Assembly: GCF_024586915.1 (NCBI RefSeq)
Contig: NZ_JANBVS010000016.1
Span: forward strand, 62,001 to 126,000
Direction: 5' to 3'
Origin: Bradyrhizobium sp. SRS-191
Lineage (GTDB): Bacteria; Pseudomonadota; Alphaproteobacteria; Rhizobiales; Xanthobacteraceae
Length of the DNA: 64,000 nucleotides
Made by a program: the position numbers and the translations under genes. Below, piece by piece: positions 33,754-43,189 of the stretch. Each line of letters opens with the position of its first letter. Within the stretch, counting starts at the first letter, position 1. The notes beneath the pieces were generated by a model. It saw only the letters and a list, made by a program, of their open reading frames with translations, was not told the DNA's origin and did not search any database.

Positions 33754-35334
33754 CTAGTTCACCTGCCGGTCCTTGCCCGCCCAATACGGGTCGCGCAGAT
33801 TCCGCCGTAAAATCTTGCCGGAGGGATTGCGCGGGAGGGCGTCGAGGAAGTCTACGCTCTTCGGCGTCTTGAAGCCGGCGATGCGGGTGCGGGTGAAGTT
33901 GATGATGTCGGTCGTTGTCGCCTGCTTGCCCGGCTTCATGACGACGATCGCCTTCACCGCCTCGCCCCATTTGTCATCGGGAATGCCGATGACTGCGGCC
34001 TCGGCGACATCGGGATGATCGCAGATCGCGCTTTCGACCTCGGCCGGATAGATGTTCTCCCCGCCCGAGATGATCATGTCCTTGATGCGGTCGTGGATGT
34101 AGACGTAGCCGTCCTCGTCCATGTAGCCGGCGTCCCCGGTGCGCAGCCAGCCGTCCTTGCCGAGCGTGCGTGCGGTCGCCTCCGGCAGATTCCAGTACCC
34201 GGCCATGTTGGAGCCTGATCGGGTGGCGATCTCGCCGACCTGCCGCGGCGGCAGCGGGTTGCCCAAGGGATCGATGATCGCGACTTCGACGCCCGGCAGC
34301 GGCTTGCCGGCCGAGCGCATCCGCTCGAGCCCCTCGACGTGATCCTCCGGCGGCAGTGCGATGATGGTGCCGGTGGTCTCCGTCATGCCGTACATCTGCA
34401 CGAAGCCGCATTTGAAGACGTCGATGCATTCCTTCAGCAGCGCCGCCGGGATCGGCGAGGCGCCGTAGAGCATGTATTTCAACCGCGAGAAATCAACCTG
34501 CCGCGCCCTTGGCTGCCGCACCACGAACTGCATCGCGGCCGGCACCATGAACAGCTTGGTGATCCCGGACTGCTCGAAGAAGTCGAGGATCTTGGTCGGA
34601 TCGAACTCGCGGGCGATGACGCCGCGAGCGCCGTGATACAGGCTCATCAGGCCCCAGCCGGAGCCGCCGATATGGAAGATCGGCATCGCGATCAGCGAGA
34701 CGTCCTCGGTCGACCATTTGTTCCAGTCCGGCTTCTCCGCGGGATTGCCGGTGTTGACGAGGTTGAGGAAGTTCGCGTGCGACAGCATCGCGCCCTTGGG
34801 CTTGCCTGTCGTGCCTGAGGTGTAGAGCTGCAGCGCGATGTCCTTCGGCGTGATGTCGACGCCCGGATCATCGGCGCTCTGCGCATCGCGCCACGCCGTG
34901 TAGTCCTGCCATTCCGGCGCGCCGCCTTCGGTGGTGATGATATGCCGCACGCTCGGCAGCTGGTCGCGGATCTGCCGGATCATGGTGATGAACTCCGGAC
35001 CGACGAACAAAGCAGGGGCCTTGCAGTCCTCCACGATGAACGCCACTTCCGGTCCTGCTAGGCGCCAGTTGACGGGCGCCATCACGATGTTGGCCTTCAT
35101 GGCGCCGGCCAGCAGCTCGAAATAGACGTCGCTGTTCTTGCCGAAATAGGCGATCCGCTCGCCCGGCTTGAGGCCGAGGGCTTTCAGCGCGTTCGCGACC
35201 TGGTTGGTCTTGCGGTCGAACTCGGCGAAGCTGGTGATGCGGCCTTCGAACTCATAGGCGGTGGCGGAGCCGAGTGCCTGCGCCTGGTTGCGCACGACGT
35301 CGACGAGCGTCGACGCTGCCGTCGTGACGGACAT
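33754..35334 (-). CDS. Acyl-CoA synthetase (AMP-forming)
   Basis: 526 residues of the ANL superfamily. P-loop YTSGTTGKPKGAMLSH, adenine motif YGMTETTG, hinge GWLRTGDAGYMDEDGYVYIHDR, and catalytic Lys in NPSGKILRR. It activates a carboxylic acid as acyl-CoA; residues cannot fix chain length. It faces the acyl-CoA dehydrogenase gene convergently and is 128 bp after the SDR gene on the same strand, so the two may share an operon. Confidence 0.93.
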   Translation of the reverse strand: MSVTTAASTLVDVVRNQAQALGSATAYEFEGRITSFAEFDRKTNQVANALKALGLKPGERIAYFGKNSDVYFELLAGAMKANIVMAPVNWRLAGPEVAFIVEDCKAPALFVGPEFITMIRQIRDQLPSVRHIITTEGGAPEWQDYTAWRDAQSADDPGVDITPKDIALQLYTSGTTGKPKGAMLSHANFLNLVNTGNPAEKPDWNKWSTEDVSLIAMPIFHIGGSGWGLMSLYHGARGVIAREFDPTKILDFFEQSGITKLFMVPAAMQFVVRQPRARQVDFSRLKYMLYGASPIPAALLKECIDVFKCGFVQMYGMTETTGTIIALPPEDHVEGLERMRSAGKPLPGVEVAIIDPLGNPLPPRQVGEIATRSGSNMAGYWNLPEATARTLGKDGWLRTGDAGYMDEDGYVYIHDRIKDMIISGGENIYPAEVESAICDHPDVAEAAVIGIPDDKWGEAVKAIVVMKPGKQATTTDIINFTRTRIAGFKTPKSVDFLDALPRNPSGKILRRNLRDPYWAGKDRQVN

Positions 35335-35462
35335 GTTTCCCCTCCGATTGTGCCGTTTTCTTCGTTTTATATTCGTCGTCCTCGCCCCGGATTGCGCCGG
35401 AGCGAGCAGCCTTCGTTCAGTGTACAGCGCGCGTGATGCCGGGCAACCGGACGTTTGCCTCG

Positions 35463-36338
35463 TCAGCCGGTACGCGTCGCGCGGTCCTTGTCGTTCTGTG
35501 CCTTGATCGACTCTTTGGCCTTGGTCCAGTCGTCGTCGCTCCAGTCACGCAGCTGATAGAAGTTGCCGCCCATCGCCAGCGCCTGGGCGCCGTCCATCGC
35601 GATGGTCTCGCCGTTGATCCAGTTGCAGCCGCCGGAGATCAGGAACACGGCGAGATTCTGCAGCTCTTCCATGGTGCCGACGCGGCCCATCGGGTTCATC
35701 GCCTTGGTGCGCGCGCCGGCCTCGTCACCCGGCTTGATGCGCTTGCTCATGCCCTCGGTCGGGATTTCGCCGGGCGCGATGGTGTTGAGACGGATGCCAT
35801 AGCGGCCCCATTCGGTGGCGAGCGACATCGTCATGGCGTGGATCGCCGACTTGCTCATCGCCGAGGGCACCACATAGGGCGAGCCGTTGCGCACCCAGGT
35901 CACGGTGATCGACACGACGTTGCCCGGCTGCTTCGCGGCGATCCAGCGCTTGCCGACGGCATGCGTCACGTAGAACGTGCCGTGCATGACGATGTTGGCG
36001 ACGGCGTCGAAACCGCGCGGGCTCAATTCCTCGGTGCGGGAAATGAAGTTGCCTGCGGCGTTGTTGATGAGATCGGTGACGCCACCTTCCTGGAAGATCG
36101 CCTCGATCATTTCCTCGACCGCCATCGCATTGCGGATGTCGACGCCGTGACTGGTGACGCGGCCGCCGTAGAGGTCCATCAGCTCGGTGGCGGTCTCGTC
36201 GCAGACGATTTTCCGCCGGCCGCAAATATGGACTTCGGCACCAAGCTGTAGGAAACGCGCGGCCATCGCCTTGCCGAGGCCGGTGCCGCCGCCGGTCACC
36301 AGAATGCGTCGACCTTCGAGGAGATTATCCTTGAACAT
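35463..36338 (-). CDS. SDR, 2,4-dienoyl-CoA reductase (DECR)-like
   Basis: 291 residues. TGGGTGLGKAMA cofactor motif, VTDLINNAAGNF, and YVVPSAMSKSAIHAMTMSLA. In the last segment the usual SDR Tyr of YxxxK is Ser (SAMSK), as in mitochondrial DECR1, whose VVPSASAKAGVEAM block is closely alike. DECR enzymes reduce 2,4-dienoyl-CoA for unsaturated fatty-acid oxidation. It diverges from the crotonase gene at 36441 with a 102-bp gap. Confidence 0.9.
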   Translation of the reverse strand: MFKDNLLEGRRILVTGGGTGLGKAMAARFLQLGAEVHICGRRKIVCDETATELMDLYGGRVTSHGVDIRNAMAVEEMIEAIFQEGGVTDLINNAAGNFISRTEELSPRGFDAVANIVMHGTFYVTHAVGKRWIAAKQPGNVVSITVTWVRNGSPYVVPSAMSKSAIHAMTMSLATEWGRYGIRLNTIAPGEIPTEGMSKRIKPGDEAGARTKAMNPMGRVGTMEELQNLAVFLISGGCNWINGETIAMDGAQALAMGGNFYQLRDWSDDDWTKAKESIKAQNDKDRATRTG

Positions 36339-36365
36339 GGGAGTTTCCGCCTGAGATGTTGTGAG

Positions 36366-36385
36366 TTAATTGGTCGATTGACTAA
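36366..36385. promoter_or_regulatory. Possible operator in divergent SDR/crotonase gap
   Basis: TTAATTGGTCGATTGACTAA is an imperfect inverted repeat centred between divergent genes at 36338 and 36441. About half of the arm positions match; support is weak. Confidence 0.22.
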
Positions 36386-36440
36386 ATCGCTCCGACAGCC
36401 CCATGTAAAGTCACAAAGACAATCGTGAGGAGACCGCCCG

Positions 36441-37250
36441 ATGGACAACCGCGTCGCGATCGAGATCAAGGACGGCGTTGCCGATGTTCGCCTGGTCCGC
36501 GCCGACAAGATGAATGCGTTGGACATGGAGATGTTCGAGGCGCTGGTCGCGGCGACCGACCGGCTGTCCAAGGAAAAGGGCCTGCGCGCCGTGGTGCTGT
36601 CCGGCGAGGGCCGCGCGTTCTGCGCCGGGCTCGACATGGGCCGCTTCGCGGCGATGAAGGACTCCGGCGGCAACGGCATACCCGGCGGCGAGAAGCGCGA
36701 TCTCACGGTTCGCACCCACGGCAAGGCCAACTTCGCCCAGCAGGCGGTGTGGGGCTGGCGGCAGCTGCCGGTGCCGGTGATTGCTGCGGTGCATGGCGTG
36801 GCCTATGGCGGCGGCTTCCAGCTCGCGCTCGGTGCCGACATGCGCTACGTCGCGCCGGATACCAAGATGTCGATCATGGAGATCAAATGGGGTCTGGTGC
36901 CGGACATGGCCGGCACGCCGATCCTCGGCACGTTGATGCGCGACGACATCCTGCGTGAGCTGACCTACACCGGCCGCGTGTTCTCGCCGGAGGAGGGGCA
37001 GGCCTACGGGCTCGTCACGCGCATCTGCGCCGATCCGCGCGCGGCGGCGCTGGACACGGCGCGCGAGATCGCCGGCAAAAATCCGGATGCGATCCGAGCC
37101 GCCAAGCGCATGCTGAACAATCTGTCCGTCGATCCGGGTCCAGCGCTGCTCGCGGAATCCGTAGAGCAGCAGAAGCTGATCGGCAGCCCGAACCAGCTTG
37201 AATCGGTGCGGGCCAACATCGAGAAGCGCGCGCCGAAGTTCGAGGACTAA
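36441..37250 (+). CDS. Enoyl-CoA hydratase/isomerase family protein
   Basis: 269 residues. Crotonase motifs: GRAFCAGLDMGRFAAM, HGVAYGGGFQLALGAD, and IKWGLVPDMAGTP with Asp at the catalytic region, as in dienoyl-CoA isomerases. Next to a DECR-like SDR this fits auxiliary oxidation of unsaturated acyl chains. The C-terminus RANIEKRAPKFED is normal. The gene is followed by a palindromic repeat, then an acyl-CoA ligase. Confidence 0.9.
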   Translation: MDNRVAIEIKDGVADVRLVRADKMNALDMEMFEALVAATDRLSKEKGLRAVVLSGEGRAFCAGLDMGRFAAMKDSGGNGIPGGEKRDLTVRTHGKANFAQQAVWGWRQLPVPVIAAVHGVAYGGGFQLALGADMRYVAPDTKMSIMEIKWGLVPDMAGTPILGTLMRDDILRELTYTGRVFSPEEGQAYGLVTRICADPRAAALDTAREIAGKNPDAIRAAKRMLNNLSVDPGPALLAESVEQQKLIGSPNQLESVRANIEKRAPKFED

Positions 37251-37251
37251 C

Positions 37252-37366
37252 GCAGTCATTCCGGGATGCTCCGAAGGAGCAGACCCGGAATCTCGAGATT
37301 TCGGGTTCGATGCTCCGCCCGAAACGGCTCTGCCGTTTTTCGCGGCGCATCGCCCCGGAATGACGA
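37252..37366. repeat. Palindromic intergenic repeat (CATTCCGGG type)
   Basis: Outer arms GTCATTCCGGG and CCCCGGAATGACG, with inner ACCCGGAATCTCGAGATTTCGGGTT and CGAAACGGCTCTGCCGTTTTTCG stems. Same family as 20711-20852. A TTTTT follows one inner stem, so it may also terminate the crotonase transcript. Confidence 0.77.
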
Positions 37367-37403
37367 CGACACTCGCACCGGCGTCAGATCGGATAAGAAG
37401 AAA

Positions 37404-38948
37404 ATGGAAACGTCCTCTCTGTTCTGCGGCATCATCTCCGGCGAGCGCCGGCGCAGCCACGCTGACATCGCCGACCGCGCCGCGCGGATCGCGAGCGGGC
37501 TCGCGCAGCTTGGCGTGCGCCAGGGCGATTGCGTCTGCATGCTGATGCGCAACGACATCGCCTTCATCGAGGCGGCCTATGGCGCGATGCGGCTCGGCGC
37601 CTATGGCGTGCCGGTGAACTGGCACTTCAAGCCGGAAGAGATCGACTACATCCTTAAGGACTCCGCGACGCGGGTGCTGATCGGCCACGCCGATCTGCTG
37701 CACCAGCTGCGCGGCCTGATTCCACCCGGCGTCACCGTGCTGAGCGTGCCGACGTCGCCGGAGATCCTGTCCAACTATAAGATCTCTGCCGATCTGCGCG
37801 AGACGCCCGAGTTTGCGACCGACCTGGAGAGTTGGCTGGCGCAGCAGACGCCGTATGAGGGGCCGCAGGTGCCGCAGCCGCAGAACATGATCTACACCTC
37901 CGGCACAACCGGGCACCCCAAGGGCGTCCGCCGCGCCGCGCCGACGATCGAGCAGGCGGCGTCGGCTGAACGGATGCGGGCGCTCATCTATGGGCTGAAG
38001 CCAGGCTCGCGCGCGCTGCTGCCCGGGCCGTTGTATCATTCGGCGCCGAACGCCTTCGGTCTGCGCGCAGGCCGCCTCGGGGGCGCACTGGTGCTGATGC
38101 CGCGCTTCGAGCCGGAAGAATTTCTCGCCATCATCCAAGCCGAGCGGATTGACACCATCTTCATGGTGCCGACCATGTTCATCCGGCTGATGAAGCTGCC
38201 CGAGGAGGTGCGCCGCCGCTACGACATGTCGTCGCTGCGCCATGTCATCCATGCTGCCGCGCCGTGCCCGGCCGACGTCAAGCGCGCGATGATCGAATGG
38301 TGGGGGCCGGTCATCTATGAATTCTACGGCTCGACCGAGTCGGGCGCGGTGACCTTCGCGACCTCCGAGGACGCGCTGAAGAAGCCCGGCACCGTCGGCA
38401 AGGTCTCGCCCGGCGCGGAGCTGCGCTTCCTTGGCGAGGACGGCCGCGTCCTGCCGCAAGGCGAGGTCGGCGAGATCTATTCGCGTATCGCGGGCAACCC
38501 GGATTTCACCTATCACAACAAGCCGGAGAAGCGGACCGAGATCGACCGCGACGGCTTCATCACCTCCGGCGATGTCGGCTACATGGACGCCGAGGGCTAC
38601 GTGTTCCTGTGCGACCGCAAGCGCGACATGGTGATCTCCGGCGGCGTCAACATCTATCCGGCCGAGATCGAGGCCGTGCTGCACGCGGTGCCCGGCGTTC
38701 ACGATTGCGCCGTGTTCGGCATCCCCGACGCGGAGTTCGGCGAGGCGCTGATGGCGGTGGTCGAGCCGCAGCCCGGCGTGACGCTGGATACCGGCGAGAT
38801 CAAGGCGCGGCTGAAGGCGTCGCTGGCCGACTACAAGGTGCCCAGGCATATCGAAATCCACGGCAAACTGCCGCGCGAGGATTCCGGCAAGATCTTCAAG
38901 CGGCGGCTGCGCGATCCGTATTGGGAGCGAGCCGGAAGGCAAATCTGA
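37404..38948 (+). CDS. Acyl-CoA synthetase (AMP-forming)
   Basis: 514 residues from the ATG at 37404 (AAGAAG before it); an upstream in-frame start lies inside the repeat and is rejected. Motifs: YTSGTTGHPKGVRRA, EFYGSTESGAVTF, DRDGFITSGDVGYMDAEGYVFLCDRK, and Lys in EDSGKIFKRRL. Activates a carboxylate as CoA thioester. Short N-terminal region and GSTESG motif differ from the enzyme at 33754, so the two probably use different acids. Confidence 0.92.
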   Translation: METSSLFCGIISGERRRSHADIADRAARIASGLAQLGVRQGDCVCMLMRNDIAFIEAAYGAMRLGAYGVPVNWHFKPEEIDYILKDSATRVLIGHADLLHQLRGLIPPGVTVLSVPTSPEILSNYKISADLRETPEFATDLESWLAQQTPYEGPQVPQPQNMIYTSGTTGHPKGVRRAAPTIEQAASAERMRALIYGLKPGSRALLPGPLYHSAPNAFGLRAGRLGGALVLMPRFEPEEFLAIIQAERIDTIFMVPTMFIRLMKLPEEVRRRYDMSSLRHVIHAAAPCPADVKRAMIEWWGPVIYEFYGSTESGAVTFATSEDALKKPGTVGKVSPGAELRFLGEDGRVLPQGEVGEIYSRIAGNPDFTYHNKPEKRTEIDRDGFITSGDVGYMDAEGYVFLCDRKRDMVISGGVNIYPAEIEAVLHAVPGVHDCAVFGIPDAEFGEALMAVVEPQPGVTLDTGEIKARLKASLADYKVPRHIEIHGKLPREDSGKIFKRRLRDPYWERAGRQI

Positions 38949-39065
38949 CCGAGGGGAGGACCGAGGGCATCGAATAGGGCAGGCGACGCCTCTTTCTTGA
39001 TCTTGCGCTGCAATACAGATACGGCAGACTGACCCGTAAATGGGCAGCTGCTGGAGAGCGCATCC

Positions 39066-41849
39066 ATGTCGCCGCAAGCCATACCAGAGGAAATCCGTCC
39101 CAATCGCGCCGCCGAGGCGCAGGCCATGGAGGAGGACGCGCGGCTCAGGGACGACATCCGGCTGCTCGGCCGCATCCTCGGTGACACCGTGCGCGACCAG
39201 GAGGGGGCCGACGTGTTCGACCTGGTCGAGCGCATACGCCAGACCTCGGTGCGCTTCCACCGCGACGAGGACCGCCAGGCGCGGCGCGAACTGGAGCAGA
39301 TCCTCGACGGCATGACGACCGCCGAAACCGTACGCATCGTCCGCGCTTTCAGCTATTTCTCGCATCTCGCCAATATCGCCGAGGACCAGAACAACATCCG
39401 CCGGATGCGCGCCAAGAGCGATGCGAACGGCGGCAATGGCATGCTGGCGGCGACGCTGGAGCACGCCAAGTCGGCCGGGTTCGAGGCGGCGGAGCTGCGC
39501 AAGTTCTTCTCCACCGCGCTGGTCAGCCCCGTCCTTACCGCGCACCCGACCGAGGTGCGGCGCAAGAGCACGATGGACCGCGAGATGGAGGTCGCGATGC
39601 TGCTCGACCGCCGCGAGCGGATGCAGCTGACGCCGGACGAACGCGAGGCCAACGACGAGGCGCTGCGCCGGGCGGTGCTGACGCTGTGGCAGACCAACCT
39701 GCTGCGTCGGACCAAGCTGACGGTGCTCGACGAGGTCACCAATGGTCTGTCGTTCTACGACTACACCTTTCTGCGCGAGGTGCCGCGGCTGCTGTGCTCC
39801 TTGGAGGACCGGCTCAATGACGGCGCCGAGGTCGCGGGCGATCTCGCCTCCTTCCTGCGGATGGGCAGTTGGATCGGAGGCGACCGCGACGGCAATCCGT
39901 TCGTCACGGCGGAGGTGATGCGCGGAACGCTCAAGCTGCAATCGAGTCTCGCGCTGCATTATTATCTCGAAGAGCTGCATCTGCTCGGCAGCGAGCTGTC
40001 CATTGCTGCCCATCTCGCCGATGTTTCGGAGGAGCTGCGCGCGCTCGCCGAGCGCTCGCCCGACACCTCGCCGCATCGGCGCGGCGAGCCTTATCGCCTG
40101 GCGGTCTCCGGCATCTATGCGCGGCTCGCGGCCACCGCCAAGAAGCTCGGCATCCAGATCAGCCGCCTGCCGGTGGCGGCCGTCGCGCCCTACGACAGCG
40201 TCAAGCAGCTGCAGGACGATCTCGACGTGCTGCACCGCTCGCTGATCGCCAACAATGCCGAGGTGATCGCGCGCGGCCGGCTGCGGATGCTTCGGCGCGC
40301 GGTCGACTGCTTCGGCTTCCATCTGGCGCGGCTCGACATCCGCCAGAACTCCGCGGTGCACGAGCGCACGGTGGCCGAGCTGATCGACACCGCGATGCCC
40401 GGCATGTCCTATCTGGCGCTGAGCGAGGATGCGCGGGTCGGTCTCCTGGTCAGCGAGTTGCGCAATGCGCGCCCGCTGGTGTCGCAGTTCGTCAAGTACA
40501 GCGACGAGACGGTCGGCGAGCTCGACCTGTTCCGCGCCGCCGCCGAAGCGCATGCGACGTTCGGCGCCGACGTGATCTCCCAGTGCATCATCTCGATGTG
40601 CAAGGGCATGTCCGACATGCTCGAGGTCGCGCTGCTCCTGAAGGAGGTCGGCCTGATCGATCCCTCCGGCCGCTGCGGCGTCAATATCGTGCCGCTGTTC
40701 GAAACCATCGAGGATCTGCAGGCCTCCAGCGGCATCATGGACCGCATGCTGGCGCTGCACGACTATCGCCGCCTGGTCGACAGCCGCGGCGCCGTCCAGG
40801 AGGTGATGCTCGGCTATTCCGACAGCAACAAGGATGGCGGTTTCGTCACCTCCGGCTGGGAGCTCTACAAGGCCGAGATCGGCCTGGTCGAGATCTTCGA
40901 GCGCCACGGCATCCGGCTCCGGCTGTTCCACGGCCGCGGCGGCTCGGTCGGCCGCGGCGGCGGCCCAAGCTATGACGCCATCATCGCGCAGCCCGGCGGC
41001 GCAGTGAACGGCCAGATCCGCATCACCGAGCAGGGCGAGATCATCTCCAGCAAATATTCCAACGCCGAAGTGGGGCGCACCAATCTGGAGATCCTGGCCG
41101 CGGCGACGCTCGAGGCCAGCCTGCTGCATCCACGGCAGCCGGCGCCGAAGCGGGAATATCTCACCGCGATGGACCGGCTGTCGGAGCTCGCCTTCAAGGC
41201 CTATCGCGGCCTCGTCTACGAGACCGACGGCTTCGTCGACTATTTCTGGGCCTCGACCGTCATCAACGAGATCGCGACGCTCAACATCGGCAGCCGCCCG
41301 GCGTCGCGCAAGAAGACCCGCGCGATCGAGGATCTGCGCGCGATCCCCTGGGTGTTCTCCTGGGCGCAGTGCCGTCTGATGCTGCCGGGCTGGTACGGCT
41401 TCGGCAGCGCGGTCGAGAGCTGGATCGCGGAAAATCCGGAGCAGGGCATGCCGTTCCTGCGCGAGCTCAATCGCGAATGGCCGTTCTTCCGTATGCTCTT
41501 GTCCAACATGGACATGGTGCTCGCCAAGAGCTCGATCGCCATCGCCTCGCGCTATGCCGAGCTGGTGCCCGACGAGGCCCTGCGCGAAAAGATTTTTGGC
41601 CGCATCCGGCGCGAATGGAATCTGGTGATCGAGACGCTTCTCGACATCACCGGCCAGGAGCGCCTGCTGCAGGGCAACCCGCTGCTGGAGCGCTCGGTGC
41701 GCAATCGGTTTCCGTATCTCGATCCGCTCAACCATGTTCAGGTCGAGCTCCTGAAGGCGCACCGCGCCCAGAACCCCGACGAGCAGGTGCTGCGCGGCAT
41801 CCAGCTGACGATCAACGGCATCTCGGCGGGGCTGCGGAATACGGGTTAG
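39066..41849 (+). CDS. ppc: Phosphoenolpyruvate carboxylase
   Basis: 927 residues. Converts PEP and bicarbonate to oxaloacetate, replenishing the TCA cycle. Catalytic His in LTAHPTEVRRKS (about 160), bicarbonate/PEP motif GGDRDGNPFV (about 270), the glycine loop FHGRGGSVGRGGGP (about 620), and the C-terminal GLRNTG (QNTG in most). The length is normal. The start ATG at 39066 has no strong ribosome site but matches family N-termini. It stands alone, with a repeat island downstream. Confidence 0.96.
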   Translation: MSPQAIPEEIRPNRAAEAQAMEEDARLRDDIRLLGRILGDTVRDQEGADVFDLVERIRQTSVRFHRDEDRQARRELEQILDGMTTAETVRIVRAFSYFSHLANIAEDQNNIRRMRAKSDANGGNGMLAATLEHAKSAGFEAAELRKFFSTALVSPVLTAHPTEVRRKSTMDREMEVAMLLDRRERMQLTPDEREANDEALRRAVLTLWQTNLLRRTKLTVLDEVTNGLSFYDYTFLREVPRLLCSLEDRLNDGAEVAGDLASFLRMGSWIGGDRDGNPFVTAEVMRGTLKLQSSLALHYYLEELHLLGSELSIAAHLADVSEELRALAERSPDTSPHRRGEPYRLAVSGIYARLAATAKKLGIQISRLPVAAVAPYDSVKQLQDDLDVLHRSLIANNAEVIARGRLRMLRRAVDCFGFHLARLDIRQNSAVHERTVAELIDTAMPGMSYLALSEDARVGLLVSELRNARPLVSQFVKYSDETVGELDLFRAAAEAHATFGADVISQCIISMCKGMSDMLEVALLLKEVGLIDPSGRCGVNIVPLFETIEDLQASSGIMDRMLALHDYRRLVDSRGAVQEVMLGYSDSNKDGGFVTSGWELYKAEIGLVEIFERHGIRLRLFHGRGGSVGRGGGPSYDAIIAQPGGAVNGQIRITEQGEIISSKYSNAEVGRTNLEILAAATLEASLLHPRQPAPKREYLTAMDRLSELAFKAYRGLVYETDGFVDYFWASTVINEIATLNIGSRPASRKKTRAIEDLRAIPWVFSWAQCRLMLPGWYGFGSAVESWIAENPEQGMPFLRELNREWPFFRMLLSNMDMVLAKSSIAIASRYAELVPDEALREKIFGRIRREWNLVIETLLDITGQERLLQGNPLLERSVRNRFPYLDPLNHVQVELLKAHRAQNPDEQVLRGIQLTINGISAGLRNTG

Positions 41850-41869
41850 CCCAGCTGAGCGTACCATCC

Positions 41870-42031
41870 TTGGCCGTCGTCCCGGCGAACGCCGGGACCC
41901 ATACCCCCAGGGAGGAGTTTGGGGCAGGCTTGTCATTGGCATCTCGCTTATCACATCTGCTGCGGGGTATGGGTCCCGGGTCGGCGCCGCGACCCGCTGC
42001 GCGCGTCACGGCTTGCCCGGGACGACGGCGG
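41870..42031. repeat. GTCGTCCCGGCGAACGCCGGGA repeat, unit 1
   Basis: Starts with a GTCCCGGCGAACGCCGGGAC hairpin and ends with GCCCGGGACGACGGC. Unit 2 at 42221-42380 is in the same orientation. Both hold CCCATACCCCCAGGGAG near the left end and a GTATGGGTCCCGG return arm. Confidence 0.78.
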
Positions 42032-42046
42032 TGGGTGGCGTGATAG

Positions 42047-42186
42047 CGTAGGGTGGGCAAAGCGGCCGCCCGCAGGGCGGTTGCGTGCCCACCGTGAAGC
42101 TGCGTCGTCGGAGGAATGGTGGGCACGGCGCGCGAGATAGCGCGAATTGCAACGCAGGATCGGGCGCGCCTTTGCCCAGCCTACGG
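42047..42186. repeat. CGTAGGGTGGGCAA palindromic repeat
   Basis: Ends CGTAGGGTGGGCAA and TTGCCCAGCCTACG; inner GTGCCCACC and GGTGGGCAC. It lies between two direct copies of another repeat and is related to 23460-23594. Confidence 0.78.
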
Positions 42187-42220
42187 CAGTTATGAGCACC
42201 AACGGCGGCTACAAACACCG

Positions 42221-42380
42221 CTGTCGTCCCGGCGAACGCCGGGACCCATACCCCCAGGGAGTGGTTTGAGGCACGCTGGTCGTTGGCCTTTTGCCCATTC
42301 CGACCGCCGCGGAGTATGGGTCCCGGATCGGCGCCATGCCGCGCTGGCGCGCGGAATGGCTTGTCCGGGACGACGGTGGT
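42221..42380. repeat. GTCGTCCCGGCGAACGCCGGGA repeat, unit 2
   Basis: Direct copy of the unit at 41870-42031, nearly identical over the first 40 bases, and more divergent in the middle. No gene in it. Confidence 0.77.
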
Positions 42381-42489
42381 GGGGGCGGCGGATTCACGGC
42401 TCAAACAGCTGTCGGATATAGGACACGGCATCGTGTTCTCGCAGCACGTTGTGCCCGAGCTCTTGCGGTCAGTTCGTCCCTCGCAACAG

Positions 42490-42866
42490 TGCAAGGGCGC
42501 GGGGAATGCCGGGTGAAGGCCTCACCCATGGCCCGCCTGCAGAAAAGAAAGCAGGCGGCAGTCACCACAGGTTCAGCCAGACATCCGGCATTCCCCGCGC
42601 GATGTCTTCACGCTTATACGCGCTCTCCCCGGTGTGCCGGCTCGTAGACACCGTCGCCCGCGGCATGCGCTGGTCACGCCGACGGACTTGACGCCTGCTT
42701 CGGGGCGCCAGGACCACGCGATTTCACGTCCGCAACGCAGCCGTTCGTCCGCGCATCCTCTCGAACACGCTGCGGCCCGTCGCGGTCATCGCATCCCCGC
42801 CCCGCGTGTCGTGACGATCGCGCGCTACGCCCCTTGCTCGAGGCGGGATGGGGAGAGCAAATCATG
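42490..42866. repeat. Long non-coding repeat, copy B
   Basis: Reverse-complement relative of copy A (26541-26935). Holds the same GGGGAATGCCGGGT / CCGGCATTCCCCGCG hairpin, CCCGCCTGCAG / CAGGCGGC stem and CGTGACGATCGCG block. Open frames here are short and are not gene-like. Confidence 0.77.
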
Positions 42867-42944
42867 AATGCGGAAAAAACGCAAGGTATTTTTATTTTGT
42901 AGAACATGCGAGGCGCCATCAGCGCGTGGCGACGAAGCTCGCTG

Positions 42945-43085
42945 CTAGCCTCTCCCCGCGTGCGGGGAGAGGCCGGATTGCATCGCCAGATGCAATCCGG
43001 GTAGGGGGGCTCTCGGCACAGTCGGTGGGTGTGGCGCCCCTCACCCCAACCCTCTCCCCGTGAAGAACGGGGAGAGGGAGCGCAC
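42945..43085. repeat. CTCTCCCCGC palindromic repeat
   Basis: CTCTCCCCGCGTGCGGGGAGAGG forms one hairpin, GGATTGCATCGCCAGATGCAATCC a second, and AACCCTCTCCCCGTGAAGAACGGGGAGAGGG a third. With the preceding units it fills the gap between ppc and the SMP-30 gene; I see no gene from 41850 to 43189. Confidence 0.75.
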
Positions 43086-43189
43086 CGACATCGCCGCGAC
43101 GGCGCTAGGCTACTTACAAGCATGCTGCTCATTCTACTGTGCAGCGCGCGCTTGCGATCTGACCGCTCATGATGAAGCGATCGCGCGGT

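Noticed and set aside
36411..41954. Very long open frame on the minus strand (over 1,800 codons)
   Set aside because: It lies opposite ppc, an acyl-CoA ligase and a crotonase with clear motifs. Absence of stops is a result of high GC and codon bias; the translation is Arg/His/Asp/Leu-rich and has no family features.
41850..43085. Repeat island considered as a CRISPR array
   Set aside because: Units are long, dissimilar, palindromic and irregularly spaced, with no short identical repeats or spacers, and no cas genes.
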